Of a stretch of DNA of 50,865 nt, positions 17,150-25,234 are shown piece by piece. The position numbers and the translations under genes are program-made. Location: assembly GCF_010548145.1 (NCBI RefSeq), contig NZ_JAAGLN010000020.1, forward strand, positions 1 through 50,865, written 5' to 3'. The DNA is from Streptomyces sp. SID10853. Lineage in GTDB: Bacteria; Actinomycetota; Actinomycetes; Streptomycetales; Streptomycetaceae. Each line of letters begins with the position of its first letter. The stretch's first letter is position 1. The notes under the pieces were generated by a model. The model worked only from the letters and a program-made list of their open reading frames with translations. It searched no databases and was not told the origin of the DNA.

Positions 17150-17924
17150 ATGGCCCGCATCTTCATCACCGGTTCGACCGACGGCCTCGGCCTGATGGCC
17201 GCCCAGCTCCTGTCCGGCCAAGGCCACACAGTGGCACTCCACGCGCGCAACGCTGTCCAGGCCCGAGACACACGCTGCGCTCCCCGACAGCCTCGGTGTA
17301 GCCGTTGGTGACCTCTCCAGCATCACCCAAACCCGTGAAATCGCCACCCAGGTCAACGACATGGGCCCGTTCGATGCCGTCATCCACAACGCCGGCATCG
17401 GCTACTACGGGCGCAGCCGCGTGGAGACCGAGGACGGCCTCTCCGACGTCTTCGCCGTCAACGTGCTCGCCCCCTACCTCCTCACCGCCCTGGTCACCCC
17501 GCCCGAGCGGCTTATCTACCTCAGCTCCGGGATGCACCACAGCGGCGACACGACGCTGCGTGACCCGCAATGGACCCGGCGCCCGTGGCAGGGCTCCCAG
17601 GCGTACTCGGAGTCCAAGCTCTACCTCACCGCCCTCGCCATGGCCGTCGCCCGCAGGTGGCCCAGCACGCTCTCCAACGCGGTCGACCCCGGCTGGGTCC
17701 CCACGAAGATGGGCGGCAGCAGCGCCACGGACGACCTCCAGGCTGCCCCCGTCACCCAAGCCTGGCTTGCGGCCGGCGACGACAGTGCGGCCCGTGTGAC
17801 CGGCAGCTACTTCCACCACCAGCAGCCCCGCACCCCCCACCCCGCGACCCGGTCGCGCGAGCTGCAGGACCGGCTCCTGGAGTACTGCGCCGGCCTCAGC
17901 CAGGTCGGTTTCCCAGTCGGCTGA
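17150..17924 (+). pseudogene. SDR-family gene with one frameshift
   Basis: Starting at ATG 17150 after a perfect GGAGG, the frame reads ARIFITGSTDGLGLMAAQLL and HTVALHARNAVQARDT, then runs out. From about 17268 a different frame continues HAALPDSLGVAVGDLSS, FDAVIHNAGIGYYG, YLSSGMHHSG, YSESKLYLTALA (catalytic Tyr and Lys) and PGWVPTKMGG to a stop at 17922-17924. Both halves are well conserved, so a single indel between about 17255 and 17270 broke the gene recently, or it is a sequencing error. Length without the break would be about 258 aa. Confidence 0.8.
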
Positions 17925-18067
17925 ACAATCCCGCCGTGCGCGCGAAGAGCTCGCGCTCCCCACGCATGCCCTCCCCGTCGGCAGCGGGCTCATCCCCATC
18001 GGCCCCGCCGGAGCGACACACGGGCCGCTGCATCGCGCGCCGACGCCCACAAGAGAAGGAATCAACC

Positions 18068-18362
18068 ATGACCAGCCGCAACTCGCTCCTCACCCTGAAC
18101 AGCGGCGTGCAGATGCCCGCCCTCGGCCTCGGTGTCTACCAGAGCGCCCCGGAAGAGACCACTAAGCAGTCCTCGCCTCACTGCACGGCGGCTACCGCCT
18201 CATCGACACCGCCGCCGCGTACTTCAACGAGCGGCAGGTCGGCTAGGCCATCGCCCGCTCGGACGTCGACCGCTCCGACATCTTCGTGACGACGAAGCTG
18301 TGGATCAGCGACTACGGCTACGACTCGGCCCTTCGGGCGTTCGACGTGAGCCTGCGCAAAAC
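18068..18362 (+). pseudogene. Truncated aldo/keto reductase with stop and frameshift
   Basis: ATG 18068 begins LLTLNSGVQMPALGLGVYQSAPEETTK. After a frameshift near 18160-18175 it continues LHGGYRLIDTAAAYFNERQVG, an in-frame TAG (18244-18246, replacing the usual Glu of 'VGEAI'), then AIARSDVDRSDIFVTTKLW, DYGYDSALRAFDVSLRK, after which homology ends. It is the first third of a DkgA/2,5-diketogluconate-reductase-like AKR. Three separate lesions show it is dead. Confidence 0.8.
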
Positions 18363-18722
18363 AGCCACTCATCTCATCAGCGGTTTCTCAGCGGACGAGA
18401 GGCATCGCGAGTCACAGCCTCAGTTGTGGCTGCCTCCGAGTGACCATCCGGTCGGAATCTGGACGACCGAACTCTGACCTGCGACGCGGCGGGTGGAGAG
18501 CCGGCGTCCAGCTCTCGACGCAGATGGAGTGCGAAACCAAAGCTTGTCCCGCAAAGATCGTCAGGGGTGTCTCGTGGCCCCTCGGGCTGCATCGCCATGG
18601 CTGCACGCTCTCGCCGTCGGTTACACCGTGCCGCGGAGTCTGGTTGCGCTCCTCGGAGGTCGACGCCCGGACCTGTTGACGGCATGATCTTGGATGCTGC
18701 GTCCGCTGAGGAATCCTGGAGC
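18363..18722. other. No supported gene
   Basis: About 360 bases between the truncated reductase and the acetyltransferase stop. Frames here have no recognisable motifs. The left edge marks where the AKR homology is cut, so a deletion or insertion breakpoint lies near 18360. Confidence 0.4.
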
Positions 18723-19211
18723 CTACGCGAGTTTTTTCCGCATCAACGTGCACATCGTTTCGTAGCGCCGCAACGATCCATCAGGGGCTTGCTCGTCCCA
18801 CGAGTCCGGCTGGCGGTCATACGCGATATAACCCAGCCTTTCGTACAGCGCACGTGCCCGGGGGTTGTTTTCCTCCACACCGAGCTCGGCCTGCCGCAGA
18901 CCGCGGTTTCTGATCCGCAGTTCCGCGGCTTCGACAAGGAACGTGCCGATCCCGCACGACTGCAATGCGGGGTGGACTGCCAGCTGCCACAAAGTGCCGA
19001 CTCCCTTCTTGACCTGGTAGTCGACGCCGCCTTTCGCCACAGGGATGTCCGTTGCAGGGCAGACAGCAAGGTAGTCGACTTCGCCGCCCCGGACACGCTC
19101 CAGTTGCTCGGCGACGCCGGCCAGGTGGTGGTCAGACCCTGCCCACCCACACGACGCGAGGTCCGCGTGCACCAAATCACGGGCTGACAGCTTCAACACG
19201 ACGTTGATCAT
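18723..19211 (-). CDS. GNAT-family N-acetyltransferase
   Basis: Acetyl-CoA-dependent transferase, 162 aa. The GNAT core is present: LWQLAVHPALQSCGIGTFLVEAAE (motif A; the acetyl-CoA pyrophosphate loop reads Q-S-C-G-I-G instead of Q/RxxGxG/A) and VEENNPRARALYERLGYIAY (motif B). Substrate unknown. ATG 19211 has GGAGG upstream, inside the end of the preceding small ORF, whose stop is two bases before this start. The two are therefore translationally coupled. Confidence 0.88.
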   Translation of the reverse strand: MINVVLKLSARDLVHADLASCGWAGSDHHLAGVAEQLERVRGGEVDYLAVCPATDIPVAKGGVDYQVKKGVGTLWQLAVHPALQSCGIGTFLVEAAELRIRNRGLRQAELGVEENNPRARALYERLGYIAYDRQPDSWDEQAPDGSLRRYETMCTLMRKKLA

Positions 19212-19213
19212 CT

Positions 19214-19447
19214 TCAGTACCTCCGGCGATCCAGCATCCATGCCGATCGCCCAGGGCACAAAGCGGTTTCCTCAGCCCGCGCTCCTGGCTCGCGCTCCAC
19301 TGCCGCCGGGGCAACCAGACGAACGCCGCTGCTGACATCGATCACAAGGCCTCCGTCCAGGATGAGCTCCAGGACATCGTAGAGATTTCCCGAGCCGCCC
19401 CCCGCTCGATGAGCTGGTATTTGCCTTTGATCCTGAACAACACTCAT
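19214..19447 (-). CDS. Small ORF with partial GvpA/GvpJ-like segment
   Basis: A 77-aa frame starting at ATG 19447 with GGAAGGTGA upstream. Residues ~20-40 (NLYDVLELILDGGLVIDV) match the N-terminal helix of gas vesicle proteins GvpA/GvpJ. The following VRVSLVGIEIL core is replaced by SSGVRLVAPAAV and a charged tail. It ends two bases before the GNAT start. It may be a diverged coupled leader gene or a gas-vesicle fragment; the good ribosome-binding site and coupling argue that it is translated. Confidence 0.45.
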   Translation of the reverse strand: MSVVQDQRQIPAHRAGGGSGNLYDVLELILDGGLVIDVSSGVRLVAPAAVEREPGARAEETALCPGRSAWMLDRRRY

Positions 19448-19914
19448 GGTGAATCACCTTCCGGGAACTGCCACGACTCAGCGGTCTTCTGGCAGCACCT
19501 GGGTGTCAGCGCTCGATCTGCCCCTTCGCGCAACGGCAAATTCACTCGTAGCCAACGAGTCGCCCCTGCAGGTCGAGCGAAACCCGGTAGGCGGCCATCG
19601 CGCCGGCGGTGTCACCGCAGGACGGCCCGGGTCAGGGTGACCATCGACGTAGACACCGGGACGGGAAAGGGAGCGGACGACGCAACCCGGCGGGGTGAGA
19701 CATGGCAGACGATCGATGACGATCCCGATCAGGGAAACCCGCATCGCTGAACCGTACGCCCGGTGAACAGGGCCACCGTACGTCTCCTCGAATATCCTCC
19801 GCCGGCTTCGTTCTGTTTCCCCTCTCGATCAAGGGGTACAGGCCAAGTGAACGCATGTTCGGTAGAATTCAAAATGCATTCGATCCACAAGCCACGAAGA
19901 GAAAGGATTTGCCC
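19448..19914. other. Intergenic region without supported gene
   Basis: It holds the upstream regions of the divergent small ORF (19447) and micro-protein (19915). AT content rises between about 19850 and 19910, which suits the micro-protein's promoter and leader. No protein-like frame was found. Confidence 0.4.
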
Positions 19915-20043
19915 ATGCTGACGGCAATCGCAGACGTCCTGAGGTCTATCGGCGGGGCAATTGCCACCGTCGTGGCCCTGCCTTTCAAGGCTGTGGCACG
20001 ACTGTTCGGCGGAGCCGCCGACAGTACCCACGGCCGCCACTGA
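19915..20043 (+). CDS. LPFR-motif-type micro-protein (here LPFK)
   Basis: A 42-aa peptide: MLTAIADVLRSIGGAIATVV, then ALPFKAVARLFGGAADS and a His-rich end. It is an amphipathic or membrane-seeking helix followed by LPFK and RLFGGA, and it matches the small Streptomyces proteins known only by their LPFR motif. ATG 19915 has AAAGGA upstream. It lies 68 bases before the acyl-CoA-dehydrogenase-like gene on the same strand, so it may be the first gene of that operon. Function unknown; membrane association is inferred from amphipathicity. Confidence 0.75.
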   Translation: MLTAIADVLRSIGGAIATVVALPFKAVARLFGGAADSTHGRH

Positions 20044-20111
20044 CACCCGGACGGCGGGGGCGGGCGGCAGGCGTTCACCGGGCCTGCCGCGGAGGGCAGA
20101 GGAAAGGCAAG

Positions 20112-21116
20112 ATGACCACTGACAGCACACCCGCCACCCGGCCACCTGACCAGGGCGACCGGCCCCGCGCGGTCTGCGCGCGTCTGACAGCTCTGATCGG
20201 GCAGGGCGACCTCCGGCTTCCCCTGCCCGGCGGCGGCCGTACCGTCGACCGTTTCCGGACGCTGACGGAGCTGGGCCGCGATGACCTGACGCTCGCCCGG
20301 CTTGCCGAGGGCCATGTCGACGCGATCGCCATCCTCGACGAAATCGAGGGATCGCGGCCCGACGACGGTGAGTGCTGGGGTGTGTGGGCCGCCCAGCCTC
20401 CGGGACCCGGTCTCACCGCCACCCCGAGCGGCAGCGGATGGCGCCTCGACGGCGTCAAGCCCTATTGCTCGGGCGCGCACACCTGTACCCGCGCGCTGGT
20501 GACGGCGGACAGCCCCGAGGGGCGCCGCCTGTTCGCCGTGACGGTGAACGACGACGGGGTGGCCCCGGTGCCAGGGACCTGGCAGGCGGTCGGGATGGAC
20601 GCCAGCGACTCCCCGGACGTCTCCTTCTCGAACGTTGCGGCCGTCGCCGTCGGAGGGGTGGAGGACTACGTCAACAGGCCGGGTTTCCAGCACGGCGGCA
20701 TCGGTGTCGCAGCATGCTGGCTGGGCGGAGCCCGCGCCGTGGCGGACACTCTGGTGGAGTCGACCGTCCGGCGTCCTCCCGACGCTCACGCCGCCGCGCA
20801 CCTGGGCGCAGTCGACATGCTGATCAGCTCGGCGGAGACCGTGATGGAGCGGGCCGCCGCGGACATCGACACGGACCCGTTCGACATCTCGGGCGATGCG
20901 CGGATCCGGAGCCTGCGGGTGCGCGCGTTCGTGGAAAAGGTCTGCACCGAGGTGCTGCACCACGTGGGGCGCGCCACCGGTGCCGCTCCGCTGTGCCACG
21001 ACCCGCGGCATGCCAGGGCCGTCGCCGATCTCACCGTCTACATCCGCCAGCACCACGCGGAACGCAACCTCGCCGAGCTGGGGAATCTGCTCAGCCTGAA
21101 CGAGGAGCAGCAGTGA
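20112..21116 (+). CDS. Acyl-CoA dehydrogenase-like flavoprotein
   Basis: A 334-aa protein with the middle-domain pattern of acyl-CoA dehydrogenases (GECWGVWAAQPPGPGLTATPSGSGWRLDGVKPYCSGAHTCTRALVTA) and a helical C-terminus. The N-terminal helical domain is short and the canonical catalytic Glu region is not recognisable. It may have lost the dehydrogenase activity or act on an unusual substrate. It is the first enzyme of a four-gene operon with a GTGA overlap into the deacetylase. Confidence 0.82.
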   Translation: MTTDSTPATRPPDQGDRPRAVCARLTALIGQGDLRLPLPGGGRTVDRFRTLTELGRDDLTLARLAEGHVDAIAILDEIEGSRPDDGECWGVWAAQPPGPGLTATPSGSGWRLDGVKPYCSGAHTCTRALVTADSPEGRRLFAVTVNDDGVAPVPGTWQAVGMDASDSPDVSFSNVAAVAVGGVEDYVNRPGFQHGGIGVAACWLGGARAVADTLVESTVRRPPDAHAAAHLGAVDMLISSAETVMERAAADIDTDPFDISGDARIRSLRVRAFVEKVCTEVLHHVGRATGAAPLCHDPRHARAVADLTVYIRQHHAERNLAELGNLLSLNEEQQ

Positions 21117-21877
21117 CCGGCGCACGGTGGACAGCAGCCACGGCCATCGACGCTCCCGGCACCCCGGAGACCGAGTGGGCCCGCTGGGACGGCCTGCTCC
21201 GCCTTCCCGCTGCCGCACTGCCCCGCGGTCCCGTTCTGGTCGTCGCGGCGCATCCCGACGACGAGGTGCTGGGTTTCGGCGGCACGATGGCCACCCTCTC
21301 GGCCGACGGCAACGACGTACACCTGGTGTCGGTCACCGACGGCGAGGGCTCACACCCGCGCAGCCCGCTGGTCTCCCCCGCCGAACTCACGGTGATGCGG
21401 GAGACCGAGCTTGAGCACGCGGTCGCCGATCTGGGCCTGCCCGGCCTTCGACCGCGGCGCCTCCAGGTGCCCGACACTCGCGTCCACCAGCACGAGGGCG
21501 AGGTTCGGGCCGGCATCACGGCGGCTCTGCGCGAAACCGGTGCCGTGCTGTGTGCGGCGCCCTGGACCGGTGACCTCCACAGCGACCACGAGGCAGCCGG
21601 GCGGGCGGCCGGCGCGGCATGCCTGGCCGCCGGTGTGCCCCTGTGGCTCTACCCCGTTTGGATGTGGCACTGGGCTTTCCCCGGCGACGAACGCGTCCCC
21701 TGGCAGGATGCCGCACGGATCGCACTGCCCCCAGAGGCTTCCACCCGCAAACAGCGGGCGATCCAGCGGTTCACCAGCCAGATCATGCCGCTGACCGCGA
21801 GCGAGGGGGACGCGGCCATCCTTCCTCCCGAGGAACTCGCCCATCACATGAGGCCGTTCGAGGTGGTCTTCCGATGA
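21113..21877 (+). CDS. PIG-L/LmbE-family deacetylase
   Basis: Zinc-dependent N-deacetylase, 254 aa, acting on N-acetylglucosaminyl-type substrates. The metal motif AHPDDE (residues 46-51) and the second site HSDHEAAG (near 146) are intact. Starts at GTG 21113, overlapping the previous stop, with GAGGAG before it. Unlike mycothiol MshB it sits with a methyltransferase and a GT2 glycosyltransferase, which implies deacetylation of a sugar or glycolipid intermediate made by the next genes. Confidence 0.9.
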   Translation: MTGARWTAATAIDAPGTPETEWARWDGLLRLPAAALPRGPVLVVAAHPDDEVLGFGGTMATLSADGNDVHLVSVTDGEGSHPRSPLVSPAELTVMRETELEHAVADLGLPGLRPRRLQVPDTRVHQHEGEVRAGITAALRETGAVLCAAPWTGDLHSDHEAAGRAAGAACLAAGVPLWLYPVWMWHWAFPGDERVPWQDAARIALPPEASTRKQRAIQRFTSQIMPLTASEGDAAILPPEELAHHMRPFEVVFR

Positions 21878-22491
21878 GCACTCCAGCGAGCTATTTCGAC
21901 CGCATGTACGCCGGAGCGCCCGATCCCTGGAGCCTCGCCGAGCGGTGGTACGAGCAGCGCAAGTACGCCCTCACCGTCGCCTCGCTCCCGCGCCGCCGCT
22001 ACAGCAGCGCCTTCGAACCCGGGTGTTCCGTGGGGACTCTCACCGCGCAGCTCGCCGGCCGCTGCGACCGCCTGCTGGCCACCGACCGGGTGCCGTCGGC
22101 GGTCCGGGCCGCCGCGGATGCCACCCGCGGCCACCCGCACGTGGACGTCAGGGAGCTGACCATTCCCGACGAGTGGCCGCAGGCCGCCTTCGACCTCATC
22201 GTGCTGTCCGAGCTCCTCTACTACTTCGATGACCGGACTCTGCGGGACATCCTGGCCCGCACGGTCGCCGGCCTCGAACCCGGAGGAACCCTCGTCACCG
22301 TGCACTGGAACCACCCGGTGGCCGAGCACCGGCTCACCGGTACGGATCTCGCGCCCCTGCTCACCTCCGTGCCCGGCCTCGAGACGCTCCTCGACGTGCG
22401 TGACCCGGACTTCACACTCCACGTCCTCACCCGGCAGCACCCGGACGGACGGGCGGCACCCAGCCCTGCGGCCGAAGAGGGACTGGTGTGA
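21874..22491 (+). CDS. NodS-like SAM-dependent methyltransferase
   Basis: A 205-aa class I methyltransferase. FDRMYAGAPDPWSLAERWYEQRKYALTVASLP is the opening typical of the NodS-type family, followed by the SAM-binding FEPGCSVGTLT (GxSxGxLT), an acidic strand end at ATDR, and FDLIVLSELLYYF. NodS in rhizobia N-methylates a deacetylated glucosamine, and here the gene follows a deacetylase with an ATGA overlap. N-methylation of the freed amine is therefore plausible, but it is an inference. Confidence 0.87.
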   Translation: MSTPASYFDRMYAGAPDPWSLAERWYEQRKYALTVASLPRRRYSSAFEPGCSVGTLTAQLAGRCDRLLATDRVPSAVRAAADATRGHPHVDVRELTIPDEWPQAAFDLIVLSELLYYFDDRTLRDILARTVAGLEPGGTLVTVHWNHPVAEHRLTGTDLAPLLTSVPGLETLLDVRDPDFTLHVLTRQHPDGRAAPSPAAEEGLV

Positions 22492-23231
22492 GCGCCCGGC
22501 CCACCGCCTGCGCCGTGATCATCCCGGCCCACAACGAAGCCGCCACGCTGCCCGCGACCCTGCGCAGCCTCAAGGCGGCTGCCGCCCACCGGGCGGTACC
22601 CGGCGTCCCGCTGGTGACTGTGGTCGCGGCGGACGCGTGCACGGATGGCACGGCGGCTGTCGCACGGAGGGTGGGCGCACGGGTGGTGGAGCTCGCCCGG
22701 CGCAACGTAGGAGTCGCACGCGCCGCAGCCGCCGAGGAAGCCCTCAGGCTGCTGCGGCCGTACGAGCATGGGCTGTGGATCGCGACCACGGATGCCGACA
22801 CCGTCGTCCCCGCGGACTGGCTGGCCCATCAGCTCCGCCACGCCGAGGAGGGGTGGGAGTGCCTGGTGGGTACCGTCCGGCTGACGCCCCACCCCCTGCT
22901 GCACCCGGCCGTCGTGGCCAAGCACAATGCCCAGTACTTCGCCGGCCGGCCTGCCGACTCCGTTCTCTGGACGCATCCGCACATCCACGGCGCCAACCTC
23001 GGTGTCACCGCGGCCGCCTACCGCGCAGCCGGGGGCTTCCCGCCTCTTGCCCACAGTGAGGACCGGGCCCTCGTCGCCGCGCTGCAGCGGCAGCACCGCC
23101 GGATCCTGCGCACGGACCGGTGTCCCGTCCTGACGTCGAGCCGCCCGGACCACCGGGCTCCGCACGGGCTGGGCGCCGCCCTCAACATCCTCGCCCGGGC
23201 ACCCGGTGACCGTCCGGACAGCAGGGACTGA
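22488..23231 (+). CDS. Family 2 glycosyltransferase
   Basis: A 247-aa GT-A fold enzyme without evident membrane helices. VIIPAHNEAATLPATLRSL, the first acidic site AADACTDGT, the DxD-type TTDADT, and later HIHGANLGVTAAAYRAAGGFPPLAHSEDRAL, which matches the GT2 acceptor/ED region. GTG 22488 overlaps the methyltransferase stop. It is the last gene of the operon; donor and acceptor unknown. The set GT2 + N-deacetylase + NodS-like methyltransferase parallels NodC/NodB/NodS chemistry. Confidence 0.88.
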   Translation: MSARPTACAVIIPAHNEAATLPATLRSLKAAAAHRAVPGVPLVTVVAADACTDGTAAVARRVGARVVELARRNVGVARAAAAEEALRLLRPYEHGLWIATTDADTVVPADWLAHQLRHAEEGWECLVGTVRLTPHPLLHPAVVAKHNAQYFAGRPADSVLWTHPHIHGANLGVTAAAYRAAGGFPPLAHSEDRALVAALQRQHRRILRTDRCPVLTSSRPDHRAPHGLGAALNILARAPGDRPDSRD

Positions 23232-23447
23232 CCACGCAGGCGGACCCACCGGCCCCGGCTCACAGCCCGGACGCGGCCCGCGGCCGTGGCAGGCGCATAC
23301 GGAGAGGGTGTCCGGCGGCCCCGCAGCGGAGGGGAAGCTGACCGGCGTCCCGCGGCCCACGGAGGACCGTCCGACGGGGTACCGCACCTTCGAGGGCGTG
23401 ATCGCCAGGGGCGGGTACGGTGCGGGGGTCGACTGCACCTGGACCCT

Positions 23448-24272
23448 TTACGGTTCAGGGGCCGGAGGGATACGCACCGGGACGATTGCGGGGCCCCACG
23501 GTGCGGGTCCTGAACCTTCTGCCCAGGCGGCGAGGGAAGCACCATCCACGCAGCGGATACCGCAGTCTGCGGCGTAGTCCTCAGCCGGCGCGGTGAACTG
23601 ACTGGTGGTGACTACTACGGCGAGCTGGGCTCCGTGCACCGACCAGCAGGTACCGCCGAAGCGTTGGAGGTCCTGGGAGCCGACCTTGTGCGCGGGGCCG
23701 TACCGCTTGCACTGCACGACAACGCGCCGGCCGTCAGGTGCAGTCGCGAGGACATCAGCGCCGAGATCACCGGCGCCGCCGACCATCTCGACCTCGCGGC
23801 AGCCGTCTCGTTCGCACAGCGCCGCGACGGCGGCCTCGAAGCCGTCGGGGTCGAGGGCCGTGAAGTCGGGCGCAGGATCGGGTAGCGCGACGGTGAGCCC
23901 GTCCTGTGCCACGGCGGGAGCGAAGCCAGCCGGCCCTTGGGCCCGGGCGCCCAGGGCGGGCTCGAAGGTCTGGCCGGCCCGGATCGTCCCGGTGAATTCG
24001 CGGTCGGCCTGAGCCATCCCCGCCCGGGCGGCGCGGCGCAACTCCCGGACCCCTGGCATCGCGCGGAACAGGGCGTAGAGCACGGGAACCGCGATCAGCG
24101 CCAGTAGTACGGCAGTGAGTGGATTCGCCCCGGCCCAGTGTGCGAAGCGCACAAAAAGCAGCGCACCGGCGCAGAGCACGGCACCCGCCAGTGCGAGAGC
24201 AACCACAGAGCGGGGCAGCGATGCCACAGCTCTGGGGCGGCCGGTGTTACTCCTGGTTTCCCGTATCGGCAC
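23448..24272 (-). CDS. Membrane-anchored Mrr-type restriction endonuclease-like protein
   Basis: A 274-aa protein. Two hydrophobic helices (residues ~19-40 and ~47-68) are followed by a linker and a C-terminal PD-(D/E)xK nuclease domain of the Mrr_cat type: FEAAVAALCERDGCREVEMVGGAGDLGADVLATAPDGRRVVVQCKRY, with catalytic GxD...QxK, then VVTTSQFTAPAEDYA. Mrr domains cleave DNA, often modified DNA. Membrane anchoring with the nuclease in the cytoplasm suggests a phage or incoming-DNA defence role. The start is GTG 24272 behind AGGGGG. Confidence 0.85.
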   Translation of the reverse strand: MPIRETRSNTGRPRAVASLPRSVVALALAGAVLCAGALLFVRFAHWAGANPLTAVLLALIAVPVLYALFRAMPGVRELRRAARAGMAQADREFTGTIRAGQTFEPALGARAQGPAGFAPAVAQDGLTVALPDPAPDFTALDPDGFEAAVAALCERDGCREVEMVGGAGDLGADVLATAPDGRRVVVQCKRYGPAHKVGSQDLQRFGGTCWSVHGAQLAVVVTTSQFTAPAEDYAADCGIRCVDGASLAAWAEGSGPAPWGPAIVPVRIPPAPEP

Positions 24273-24424
24273 TGGGCCCCCTGCACTCGTCCGGATCTCT
24301 TTGATCAGCGTGTGCCCCGAACAGCGCGATTCATGATCAACACGGTTGGCCCGGCTTACAGACAGTCCGGTTCTACGGAGATGGTCGGGCGGGCTGTGCC
24401 GTACTGGTCTGCGAGACTGAGCCT

Positions 24425-25234
24425 ATGGGTGTGAGGGACAGGAACCATGTGACGGTGACCGGGCGGCCGGGAGGGCCGGTGGTGGTGCTGGCGCATGGCT
24501 TCGGATGCGACCAGAACATGTGGCGTCTGGTGGCGCCGGTGCTGGAGCGTGACTTCACCGTGGTCCTCTTCGATCATGTGGGCGCCGGGCGTTCCGACCT
24601 GTCGGCATGGAGCCGGGATCGTTACTCGGCGCTGGACGGGTACGCCGATGACGTGCTGGAGATCTGCCGTGAACTGGCGCTCGGCCCGGTGGTCTTCGTG
24701 GGGCATTCGGTGGCCGCGATGATGGGCGTGCTGGCCGCGGCACGAGAGCCGGAGGTTTTCGCGGGGCTGGTGCTGCTGGCGCCGTCGCCGTGTTTTGTCG
24801 ACGACCCGGCCACCGGTTACCGCGGCGGGTTCAGTGCTGCGGATATCGGTGAGCTGCTGGAGTCGCTGGATGCGAACTATCTGGGGTGGTCGGGTGCGAT
24901 GGCGCCGGTCATCATGGGCAACCCTCAGCGGCCGGAGCTTGGCGAGGAGCTGACCAACAGTTTCTGTCGCACCGATCCGGATATTGCCCGCGCTTTCGCG
25001 CGGGTGACGTTCCTGTCCGACCACCGCGCCGATCTTGCCCGGGTGGGTGTGCCCACGCTGGTCGCCCAGTGCTCCAGTGACGCGATCGCCCCGCCTGAGG
25101 TGGGCGCGTTCGTCCACGCGCAGGTACCCGGCAGCCGTCTGGTCACGCTGAACGCGACCGGGCACTGCCCCCAGCTCGCCGCGCCGGAGGAGACCGCCGC
25201 GGCGATCGCCGCGTTCGCGGAAGCGGCCGGGTGA
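24425..25234 (+). CDS. rsbQ: RsbQ-like alpha/beta hydrolase
   Basis: A 269-aa cytoplasmic hydrolase. The triad is complete: Ser95 (GHSVAAMM), Asp219 (SSDAIAPPE), His247 (ATGHCPQL). LAHGFGCDQNMW and APSPCFVDDPATGYRGGF are close to Bacillus subtilis RsbQ. RsbQ is needed for the RsbP phosphatase to respond to energy stress, probably by making or delivering a small ligand to its PAS domain. The next gene is a PAS-PP2C phosphatase and the stop overlaps its start, which repeats the rsbQP pairing. A D14/KAI2-like role is the alternative, unlikely in this context. Confidence 0.88.
   Translation: MGVRDRNHVTVTGRPGGPVVVLAHGFGCDQNMWRLVAPVLERDFTVVLFDHVGAGRSDLSAWSRDRYSALDGYADDVLEICRELALGPVVFVGHSVAAMMGVLAAAREPEVFAGLVLLAPSPCFVDDPATGYRGGFSAADIGELLESLDANYLGWSGAMAPVIMGNPQRPELGEELTNSFCRTDPDIARAFARVTFLSDHRADLARVGVPTLVAQCSSDAIAPPEVGAFVHAQVPGSRLVTLNATGHCPQLAAPEETAAAIAAFAEAAG

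Noticed and set aside
19478..19744. MRVSLIGIVID at the start of a minus-strand frame, similar to the GvpA core VRVSLVGIEI
   Set aside because: It lies upstream of, not downstream from, the GvpA-like helix, and the rest of the frame is not protein-like; probably coincidence.
23232..23447. Short frame after the GT2 gene (RTFEGVIARGGYGAGVDCTW)
   Set aside because: It overlaps the 3' end of the nuclease gene, has no start signal and no recognisable family.
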